From Candidatus Aegiribacteria sp. (lineage in GTDB: Bacteria > Fermentibacterota > Fermentibacteria > Fermentibacterales > Fermentibacteraceae), in assembly GCA_021107345.1 (NCBI GenBank), contig JAIOSX010000352.1:1-12570 (forward strand): DNA of 12,570 nucleotides. The letters are read 5' to 3'. The position numbers and the translations under genes are program-made. The stretch's first letter is position 1. Each line of letters opens with the position of its first letter. The notes below the pieces were generated by a model, which was not told where the DNA came from, searched no databases, and worked only from the letters and a program-made list of their open reading frames with translations. Below are positions 6,882 through 12,570 of this stretch, one piece after another.

Positions 6882-7943
6882 ATGAAACATGCCGGTATTC
6901 ATATTCTGCTGACAGTATTTCTGATAACCGCTGCTGCATGGGCAGATATTGATGTTGAGAATGAGAGGGCGGAGAACTTTACACTGTCCGCTTACGCCAG
7001 AATAAGGTTCAGCGAATTCGGAGGGGCACTCGTCATGCCTGACAGATCCTTCGGTGTTGAATCCGCCGGTCTTACGGCAGATTTCGATATAACGGACAAT
7101 ACTGAAGGCCAGCTTCAGCTTGAGATAAGACCCGATCAAATTTTTCTTAAAGATTGTTACATCCGGTGGGAACCACTTGACCTGATAGGACTTCAATTCG
7201 GGCGTTTCAAGAAACCTTTCTGCCTTAATACCTTAACAAGCACATGGGATCTTCAGGCAATTGACCATTCCATTACTCATCGGGAACTCAGTGATCTTCT
7301 ATATTCTGACAGAGATATAGGTTCCGTGATTATTCTTGATCCCGAATCGGAATTTTTACCTGTATGTACATTCGGTGTTTTCAATGGCTCTCCAGATGCC
7401 CAGAATCAGGACAATGAAATCCAGTATGCGGGCAGAGCTGAGTTCGAGTTACCCTGGAATATCATTCTGGGTGCTGACCTCACATCAATGAGGTTCGGTG
7501 AGGAGGATGAGTATTCTGTTGAAGGTTACACCTGTTCTGCAAGACAGAAAGCCATTGGGGGAGACCTTCAGTTTGAAACTGAGCTTGGAAGAGATTTTTC
7601 ACTGCTGATGAGGGGTGAATTCATCAGGGGAGACAACTGGTCAGCCGCGGACATAATTAGTGGAGTTGACCCCCCGGAATTCCAGACCTGGTGGTTCACA
7701 GGAGGAGTTTCATGGAAAACAGATAAACCCTCCCTTGAACGCATTTCAGCGTCCTTCAGCATGGCATCCTGGAAACCCGACATAACAGACGACAACAGGG
7801 AAGATGAACTTGTCTTCACTGTAAGCGTTGATACTGGTACTCCTCTTACAATCAGGGCCGCTATGGTGAATCACCGTCCTCATAATATCATTTTTGAGGA
7901 AAACCGAACCGATTACATCCTTGAGGTGGCTCTGGATCTGTAA
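6882..7943 (+). CDS. OprO/OprP-like (phosphate-selective-type) outer-membrane porin
   Basis: 353 residues. A classic signal peptide covers 1-21, with cleavage expected after AWA. The mature part alternates polar and hydrophobic residues as in beta strands. The block GLQFGRFKKPFCLN (103-116), followed by an AIDHS segment (126-130) and a FGVFNG block (164-169), matches the phosphate-selective porin O/P family, in which the protein after the GRFK-PF motif forms the rest of the barrel. Known members are around 400-440 residues, so this one is short. It ends in EVALDL rather than the usual terminal aromatic residue. The family name reflects Pseudomonas OprP; many members' substrates are untested, so phosphate specificity is an inference, supported here by the neighbouring polyphosphate polymerase. 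The stop codon overlaps the next start by one base (TAATG). Confidence 0.72.
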   Translation: MKHAGIHILLTVFLITAAAWADIDVENERAENFTLSAYARIRFSEFGGALVMPDRSFGVESAGLTADFDITDNTEGQLQLEIRPDQIFLKDCYIRWEPLDLIGLQFGRFKKPFCLNTLTSTWDLQAIDHSITHRELSDLLYSDRDIGSVIILDPESEFLPVCTFGVFNGSPDAQNQDNEIQYAGRAEFELPWNIILGADLTSMRFGEEDEYSVEGYTCSARQKAIGGDLQFETELGRDFSLLMRGEFIRGDNWSAADIISGVDPPEFQTWWFTGGVSWKTDKPSLERISASFSMASWKPDITDDNREDELVFTVSVDTGTPLTIRAAMVNHRPHNIIFEENRTDYILEVALDL

Positions 7944-8734
7944 TGACTAAGGACGACGCTCCCCGACTGCATTTTCACAGGTACGAATTCAAGTACCTTA
8001 TTTCAGGAACAGTACTTTCCGGAATACTCCGGGAACTTGAGCTTCGTCTTGATAGAGATGTACACTCGGATGCTACCGGAAGCTATTTCGTAAGAAGTCA
8101 CTACTTCGATACTGATAATTTTGATCTTTACTATGAGAAGCTGGCGGGATTACTGAAGCGGTACAAGTTCCGCCTGAGAAGCTACTCTTCCGAGTCGCTT
8201 TACACAGGACCGCTTTTTCTGGAACTCAAGGGCAGGAATGACAATCTGGTTTACAAGCACAGGCTTCCACTTGATCCGGGTGCAGTTGAAAATGTCATGA
8301 GTAACGGAACGAAACATTTTGCCGGACTGCTGCTGGATTCCCAGGTCGAAAGCGGCACCGGCAGTAGATTCATCTACGATGTATTCAAAAAAAGGATATC
8401 CCCCAGCGTTGTGGTTGATTATCACAGAACAGCTTTTGAAAACAGAGCAAATCCTGATTTCAGGGTCACGCTGGACAGGGAAGTCCTGGCTTACAGAGCA
8501 GGCAGTAACGGACATCCTGAGGGGAATTTCCGCTCTATATCCGACGGTTTTCAAGTACTGGAGATCAAGTTCCGGTACCACCTTCCGGGCTGGTTTCACC
8601 GCCTGATTCAGGAATTCGAACTGAAGCGAATCTCCTTTTCGAAATTTGCATATGCCACGGATGTTATTTATATGAATACTTTCTATTCGAATCTTGATCG
8701 AATCTTTGAAAGGAGACCGGCGTGTCTGAACTGA
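7943..8734 (+). CDS. VTC-domain polyphosphate polymerase (triphosphate-tunnel fold)
   Basis: 263 residues, soluble, with no signal peptide or membrane span. The VTC/TTM pattern is complete: HRYEFKY (12-18; Arg13, Glu15, Lys17), YFD (54-56), RYKFRLRSY (73-81; Arg77, Arg79), FLELKGR (92-98; Glu94, Lys96), Lys105, YHRTAF (160-165), FRVTLDRE (173-180), VLEIKF (205-210; Glu207, Lys209) and SFSKFAYA (231-238; Lys234). In yeast Vtc4 such basic residues line a tunnel that holds the triphosphate and growing chain while acidic residues bind metal, giving polyphosphate from ATP. Because every tunnel position is kept, I expect an active enzyme at the cytoplasmic face. The yeast proteins fuse this domain to a membrane domain; here the next gene supplies a membrane protein. 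Its start overlaps the porin stop (TAATG) with only a distant GAGG, suggesting coupled translation. Confidence 0.92.
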   Translation: MTKDDAPRLHFHRYEFKYLISGTVLSGILRELELRLDRDVHSDATGSYFVRSHYFDTDNFDLYYEKLAGLLKRYKFRLRSYSSESLYTGPLFLELKGRNDNLVYKHRLPLDPGAVENVMSNGTKHFAGLLLDSQVESGTGSRFIYDVFKKRISPSVVVDYHRTAFENRANPDFRVTLDREVLAYRAGSNGHPEGNFRSISDGFQVLEIKFRYHLPGWFHRLIQEFELKRISFSKFAYATDVIYMNTFYSNLDRIFERRPACLN

Positions 8735-9414
8735 GCCAGTGGTTCACACAAAGTACAGAGGAACTTGGATACAGCCCGCTGTCAGTGATTATCAACCTTG
8801 TCCTCGCCCTCTGCGCTGGACTCATTATCGGCGTTATATACAAAAGAACTCACAAAGGTCTCTCTTACTCCCAGTCTTTCGTTGTGACCCTGGTGCTTAT
8901 GTGTATTACCGTATGCGCGGTGATGATGGTCATAGGAAGCAATCTTGCCAGGGCATTCGCCCTGGTGGGAGCATTAACCATCGTCAGGTTCAGAACCGTA
9001 GTAAAGGACACGAAGGATACAGCCTTCATCTTCTTCGCCCTGACACAGGGAATAGCTTCGGGTACGGGCAATTACATTCTAACGGTATTCTCCACATTCT
9101 TTATCGGTTCGGTGGCGCTGATTCTAGCCAGGACGAACTTCGGCTCGATGCACAGAAGCGAATTCATACTCCGATTCCGCTTCAACAGGGAATCCGGTGA
9201 TGAGCAGGCTTACATTGATTTCATTCTGGAGAATGCAAGCAAGAGTACGATCATTCATATTGAACCGTCAAGCGACAGTGTGTACCTTACACTGACCTAC
9301 GACCTGTCACTGAAATCCGGAATTAATTCTCAGGATGTTGTAACGGGATTGAACAGCATTCCAGGAATTGATAATGTGAATCTGGTTACGGCCAGCAACG
9401 ATATAAACTATTAA
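8722..9414 (+). CDS. DUF4956 family membrane protein, likely partner of the VTC protein
   Basis: 230 residues from a GTG start supported by AGGAG (8711-8715, 6-base gap); it overlaps the VTC gene by 13 bases. Hydrophobic spans lie at about 20-40, 52-72, 101-113 and 117-137. Between the second and third is the family's hallmark block, GSNLARAFALVGALTIVRFR (72-91) followed by TVVKDTKDTAFIFFAL (92-107): a small-residue helix with conserved Arg and Asp/Lys residues. Residues 138-230 form a soluble domain with a beta-alpha-beta look (FILRFRF, IHIEPS, VYLTLTYD, and a predicted helix at NSQDVVTGLNSIPGI) resembling a ferredoxin-like regulatory fold. Its function is not established, but DUF4956 genes are commonly found beside VTC-domain genes. 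I infer a membrane anchor or channel for the polymer, analogous to the membrane part of yeast VTC. It ends 7 bases before the convergent LTD gene. Confidence 0.88.
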   Translation: MSELSQWFTQSTEELGYSPLSVIINLVLALCAGLIIGVIYKRTHKGLSYSQSFVVTLVLMCITVCAVMMVIGSNLARAFALVGALTIVRFRTVVKDTKDTAFIFFALTQGIASGTGNYILTVFSTFFIGSVALILARTNFGSMHRSEFILRFRFNRESGDEQAYIDFILENASKSTIIHIEPSSDSVYLTLTYDLSLKSGINSQDVVTGLNSIPGIDNVNLVTASNDINY

Positions 9415-9421
9415 CCGTAAA

Positions 9422-10027
9422 TCAATCGTAGATCAACTCCGTGCTGTTGACACGTCCTGGTGTGCCCCAGCATACGGGATCTCCGGTTTCCGGGTCGGTT
9501 TCGGGACATTCCCAGTCAATAGAAGGTGCCCAGTTATCCTCGGTGTTTGCCCCCCAAAGGTTGATCTTCTCAAGGGATGAACCCCTGCCGTCCGCTTCGC
9601 TTCTTGTTGTATCTCCGGCGGCAAGACCCCATGTATCGGAATAGGCAAGTTCATCCAGTACCTGTCCGCTGGATGAATAAAGGAGCAATGTATCGCTGGA
9701 ATTGGAAAGTTTCGTCCAGACTCCATCCCAGGGAACGATTGCGATGCCGGTTCCGTATGCTTCCGTAAATGATTGTCCGGCCGCCGCAACAACGACCCGG
9801 GACATGGATTCAAGGGTATAGGATTCAAGAAATAGTTGATTCCCGCCATCGCTCAGCATCATTCCATCAAGCTGCAGCGCGGCAGCTCCGATATTGCACA
9901 GTTCAATCCATTCGTACTGGTCATCAGCACCGAGAGTCGGTCCGTCCGGATTGTACATGATCTCACTGATAATAATGTCTCCAGGAACAACCATCACAAG
10001 CGAAATAAGTACGGAATTTAATAGCAC
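9422..10027 (-). CDS. Small secreted lamin-tail-domain protein
   Basis: 201 residues from a GTG start at 10027, chosen because AGGAGG lies 5 bases upstream at 10038-10033. The N-terminus (MLLNSVLISLVMVVPG) is hydrophobic but lacks the basic residues of a standard signal peptide. Almost all the rest is one LTD: IIISEIMYNPDG (18-29), EWIELCNIG (39-47), a strand-rich centre, then RGSSLEKINLWG (148-159), NWAPS (165-169) and WGTPGRVN (187-194), which is the classic closing block of bacterial LTDs. LTDs are Ig-like beta sandwiches found in secreted bacterial proteins, often as surface-binding or adaptor modules. Unlike its two LTD neighbours it has no C-terminal sorting domain, so it may be released or bound to another surface protein. 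It lies downstream of the large beta-helix gene on the same strand. Confidence 0.85.
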   Translation of the reverse strand: MLLNSVLISLVMVVPGDIIISEIMYNPDGPTLGADDQYEWIELCNIGAAALQLDGMMLSDGGNQLFLESYTLESMSRVVVAAAGQSFTEAYGTGIAIVPWDGVWTKLSNSSDTLLLYSSSGQVLDELAYSDTWGLAAGDTTRSEADGRGSSLEKINLWGANTEDNWAPSIDWECPETDPETGDPVCWGTPGRVNSTELIYD

Positions 10028-10032
10028 AACAA

Positions 10033-10038
10033 CCTCCT
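10033..10038 (-). promoter_or_regulatory. Shine-Dalgarno AGGAGG that decides the GTG start
   Basis: A perfect AGGAGG sits 5 bases before the GTG at 10027-10025. The internal ATG 12 codons in has no such site and would remove most of the hydrophobic leader. Confidence 0.75.
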
Positions 10039-10062
10039 GTTTTTCTGGTGCTCAAGAACTAC

Positions 10063-10090
10063 CATATATAACTTGATCAGTCCTTAACAA
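10063..10090 (-). promoter_or_regulatory. Candidate promoter for the small LTD gene
   Basis: On the minus strand TTGTTA (10090-10085) and TATATG (10068-10063) are 16 bases apart, each matching 4 of 6 consensus bases. Transcription from about 10056 would give the small LTD gene its own leader independent of the large upstream gene. Confidence 0.3.
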
Positions 10091-10112
10091 TTTTAATGAA
10101 TTACTGATTAAG
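10072..10112 (-). other. Long-armed stem-loop at the end of the beta-helix gene
   Basis: CTTAATCAGT (10112-10103) pairs with ACTGATCAAG (10081-10072) over 10 base pairs, one of them a G-U, around a 21-base loop. The first arm covers the last codons and first base of the stop. There is no T run after it, so it is not a textbook terminator; it may partly separate the two genes or protect the transcript end. Confidence 0.3.
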
Positions 10113-12570
10113 AATAACTATTTTCCTGCTTTCAGACAGCCCTGCTGCATGGCGTACATGAATAAGGTAAACTCCAGTCGGGGCATGACCGCCCCTGCCC
10201 TGAATGGTATCCCAGTACAGTCTGTGTTCTCCCGTTTCTAGGTACCTGTCCATAATGACATCCACAAGCCTTCCCGCAAGATCGTAAACCGAAACCACCG
10301 TCTGGCCTGCATCGACCGTTATGTCCAGAGCTACCAAGCCGGAAAATACCGGGTTTGGAAACGGACTTGAAACCTGGAGATATCCGATATCTGAACAGGG
10401 AATGGAATTAGACCATCCGGGAGTACAGTACTCAAGAATACTCCATTCAGAGCCCCCGTCAGATACCCTTCCCAGGGAACGATCGGGCTGTATTGCACCG
10501 AAATACTTGAAGTCAATAAGCCTGGGAACGCCATTTTCCAGGGGTGACAGGAGGTTCATCCGACTTTCCGCAGGCTGCCTGGAGATGTAAAGACTGTCTC
10601 CATCACCTGAAAGAGCGAAAGGCAGGTGACATCCGTTCTGCCAGGGGTGTTCATCCGCCCAGACCACAAGAAATTCCCCGGAAGGAATCACTGTTCCCAC
10701 AGGGAACTGATATCTTCCGAGGTCAGAGGGGTCGTCCGAGATATATAACCAGCTCAGGTCGCAATCGTATCCGGAACCGTTGTAGATCTCGAACCAGTCG
10801 TCGTACTCGCCGTAACTGTCTGCTATTGTGGTGTCATTCACCGATTGGATCTCGTTGATGACCAACCCTTCGAATACCTGGGGAAAGAACACGGCGCCCA
10901 TATCGGATCTTGTTCCGTCGGGATCCTCAATCAGTGGAGATCCGGTATCAATACAGGGCGAAGTATAAGACAGGTGCCAATCAAGGGAATCCCAGTCGGC
11001 GAATTCGGGGTCACCAGCAATATTGCCCTCACCTGTCCATGGTTCGCTGCTTCCAGTCAGGCTGTAGTTCACCGAAACGACGGAACCATCCTCAATGCTG
11101 AAGATGGTTGAATTGGAATCGAATATGGAGTTTATTACAGTTGCATTTCCTCCGCCAGAACCCGTGGTCTTGTTGTAAGCCCGTACCCCGATATCGCAAC
11201 TGGATATTGTGCAGCCGGTAATTTCTGCGTAGGAATCATCCTTGACTGCAATACCTGTATAACAGTTGAAGACAATATTTCCACTAATAACTGCGTTTGT
11301 TGGTATGCCGGTTCCGGAAGTTCCCTTTCCAAGAGAGATGCCCTTATCTGTACAGTTATAAATAAGGTTATCCTCTATGGATAGAATACTGTTATTTGAA
11401 TCAATACCATCACCATCGATATTATAGATCAAACATTCCCTTATTATGAACTCTCCATTTTCGCACTCATGAAACTGCACTGCATCATCCTGGCCTGCTC
11501 CCTCACCATCTATATTGTAAAATGTACATCTGCTGATAATGAATTCTCCATCTTCGCAATTTTGAAATCTCAGTGCGTCTCCGTGGATTGAACCGGTATC
11601 ATACATGTTGCCAAATACAGTATCTTCTATAAGTGCGCTTTTCCCGTAATACAGTATTAGAGATCCACCCTTGTTACGTCCTGAGAAATCACTGTTCCGG
11701 ATAACAACGCTGCATCCATCGAGATAGAGACAGTCTTCGTTGGAAAAAAAACTGGAGTTTTCAATAAGAATTTCCGCATCGGAAGCATAAATTACGGAAT
11801 GGTAATCATTTCCCTGCCAGTACGCAGCAGTTCCTCCACTTATTGAGACATATTTGAAAGTATTTACTCTGCTGTCAGGTTCAAGAAGAGCAATTCCTCC
11901 CCAGGGTTCGTTTTGCATATTGGCACAGAACACGACTGAATCACCGGGAGAACCTTCCATATAAAGGTTCCCCTGACAGATCATACTGCAGCCCTCATTA
12001 AATCTGAGCATTACGCCCGGTTCAATAATAACTGTGCTTCCCGAAGGTATCAGAATGTTACCTTTGATTACATATGGCGAATTCTCCGAAGTCAGAATAG
12101 TGTGACCTGACAGGGTTCCTGAAAGCTCTGTATAGTCAAGCACAACAGTAAAAGGCATGTACTGGTTGAAAGCTACAGTATATCGCGATGTTGAAACAGC
12201 TCTGACATCCCAGGCGTAATCACCCGCTGGAAGGCCTGATATAGTAATACAGGTATCTGTAAGCCCCTCATATTCCATCATGGTTGAATCCGGATATCCC
12301 GGTCTGGTGAATCTTCTCAGCCTCACTGTATAGGTAATCGGATCTCCGTTTGGATCAAAGGCATGATTCCACGAAGCAAACATGTCAGGACTTGCACAGG
12401 TTTGATTACTGGTTGTTATAAATGGTCTTGGACAATCGTTATACTGACCTTGAAGGCTGGATTGTCTGCGCTCGATAGGGAGAAATTTTAAAGTTTCAAT
12501 CGCATCATAGAACTCGTCAAGATCAGCAATATCATCATAAGTATCTTCTGAAACAGCATCTTCCAGTTCA
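10101..12570 (-). CDS. Surface protein with FN3-like, beta-helix, lamin-tail and C-terminal sorting domains (partial, runs off right edge)
   Basis: The frame is open to the right edge with no stop; 822 residues are visible (numbered from the first full codon at 12569). An internal ATG at 12383 is not the start: the frame continues upstream, and SWNHAFDPNGDPITYTV (66-82) begins an FN3/Ig-like domain that needs preceding sequence. About 1-60 is acidic and unassigned. About 150-560 is a right-handed parallel beta-helix: short repeats such as IIRECLIYNIDGDG and ISGNIVFNC, closing with GDPEFADWDSLDWHLS (519-534), SPCIDTG (537-543) and DPDGTRSDMGA (549-559). A lamin-tail domain follows (about 567-720: VINEIQS, DDWFEIYNGSG, LPFALSGDGDSLYISR). 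The last 95 residues (SSPFPNP, VSVYDLAGRLVD, TGVYLIHV, RKIVIL) form a FlgD/Por-like sorting domain. It is probably exported and fixed to the cell surface, perhaps binding polysaccharide; an enzymatic role (lyase-like helix) cannot be shown. Confidence 0.85.
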   Translation of the reverse strand, partial: ELEDAVSEDTYDDIADLDEFYDAIETLKFLPIERRQSSLQGQYNDCPRPFITTSNQTCASPDMFASWNHAFDPNGDPITYTVRLRRFTRPGYPDSTMMEYEGLTDTCITISGLPAGDYAWDVRAVSTSRYTVAFNQYMPFTVVLDYTELSGTLSGHTILTSENSPYVIKGNILIPSGSTVIIEPGVMLRFNEGCSMICQGNLYMEGSPGDSVVFCANMQNEPWGGIALLEPDSRVNTFKYVSISGGTAAYWQGNDYHSVIYASDAEILIENSSFFSNEDCLYLDGCSVVIRNSDFSGRNKGGSLILYYGKSALIEDTVFGNMYDTGSIHGDALRFQNCEDGEFIISRCTFYNIDGEGAGQDDAVQFHECENGEFIIRECLIYNIDGDGIDSNNSILSIEDNLIYNCTDKGISLGKGTSGTGIPTNAVISGNIVFNCYTGIAVKDDSYAEITGCTISSCDIGVRAYNKTTGSGGGNATVINSIFDSNSTIFSIEDGSVVSVNYSLTGSSEPWTGEGNIAGDPEFADWDSLDWHLSYTSPCIDTGSPLIEDPDGTRSDMGAVFFPQVFEGLVINEIQSVNDTTIADSYGEYDDWFEIYNGSGYDCDLSWLYISDDPSDLGRYQFPVGTVIPSGEFLVVWADEHPWQNGCHLPFALSGDGDSLYISRQPAESRMNLLSPLENGVPRLIDFKYFGAIQPDRSLGRVSDGGSEWSILEYCTPGWSNSIPCSDIGYLQVSSPFPNPVFSGLVALDITVDAGQTVVSVYDLAGRLVDVIMDRYLETGEHRLYWDTIQGRGGHAPTGVYLIHVRHAAGLSESRKIVILNQ
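11406..11579 (-). repeat. Tandem 93-base (31-residue) duplication inside the beta-helix
   Basis: The coding segments 11579-11499 and 11486-11406 are offset by exactly 93 bases and encode 27-residue stretches identical at 17 positions; both contain GEFII and YNIDG. Each copy probably adds one and a half coils to the helix. Conservation at the DNA level is also visible, suggesting fairly recent duplication. Confidence 0.75.

Noticed and set aside
8150..8599. 149-codon minus-strand frame
   Set aside because: It is antisense to the VTC gene, whose motifs run through the whole interval.
8739..9200. 153-codon plus-strand frame in another phase
   Set aside because: It lies inside DUF4956, whose membrane spans and hallmark block are in the other phase; the alternative translation has no domain features.
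9433..9849. 138-codon minus-strand frame overlapping the small LTD gene
   Set aside because: The LTD gene in the other phase has the conserved LTD blocks; this frame is low-complexity and Pro/Arg-rich like a shadow.
10072..10112. Rho-independent terminator
   Set aside because: The stem is A/T-rich with a 21-base loop and no T run, so it is listed only as a stem-loop.
12381..12383. ATG as the start of the beta-helix protein
   Set aside because: The frame stays open upstream to the edge without a stop, no ribosome site precedes this ATG, and it falls inside an FN3-like domain with no signal peptide after it.

Overview
The window looks like bacterial chromosome from a Gram-negative-type organism with an outer membrane and a C-terminal sorting route for surface proteins. 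The signs are a phosphate-porin-like outer-membrane barrel, two secreted multidomain proteins ending in FlgD/Por-secretion-like C-terminal domains, and three proteins carrying lamin-tail domains (LTD). This mix suggests the Fibrobacterota/Chlorobiota/Bacteroidota side or a candidate phylum such as Fermentibacteria-like bacteria. That placement is a guess from gene style. I see no tRNA, rRNA, insertion sequence, CRISPR array or phage block.

Layout. Positions 1-593 (minus) hold the N-terminal part of a response-regulator-like protein whose receiver has lost its phosphoacceptor Asp and which runs into a GAF-like domain at the left edge. Positions 677-3451 (minus) hold a complete pyruvate, phosphate dikinase. 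A 227-base divergent intergenic region (3452-3678) separates it from a DUF1353 gene (3679-4170, plus). Positions 4284-9414 (plus) hold a run of four genes: a secreted CotH-type kinase with LTD and sorting domain, an OprO/OprP-like porin, a VTC-type polyphosphate polymerase and a DUF4956 membrane protein. The last three are tightly packed (93-base gap, then 1-base and 13-base overlaps). On the minus strand, converging with that run, lie a small secreted LTD protein (9422-10027) and a large beta-helix/LTD/sorting-domain surface protein (10101 to the right edge).

How it may work. The strongest biological story is the CotH / porin / VTC / DUF4956 run. The VTC protein keeps all the tunnel-type basic and acidic residues expected of an active triphosphate-tunnel enzyme, so it probably makes polyphosphate from nucleoside triphosphates. 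DUF4956 is a small multi-spanning membrane partner that could act as the membrane half (anchor or translocator). The porin could bring phosphate or other anions through the outer membrane. CotH is a family of secreted protein kinases. I infer a phosphate-centred envelope system whose product and purpose are undescribed. A shared candidate regulatory motif (two AGGTAA hexamers in direct repeat with a 9-base period, next to a TATATT -10 hexamer) lies upstream of both DUF1353 and CotH and may link their expression.
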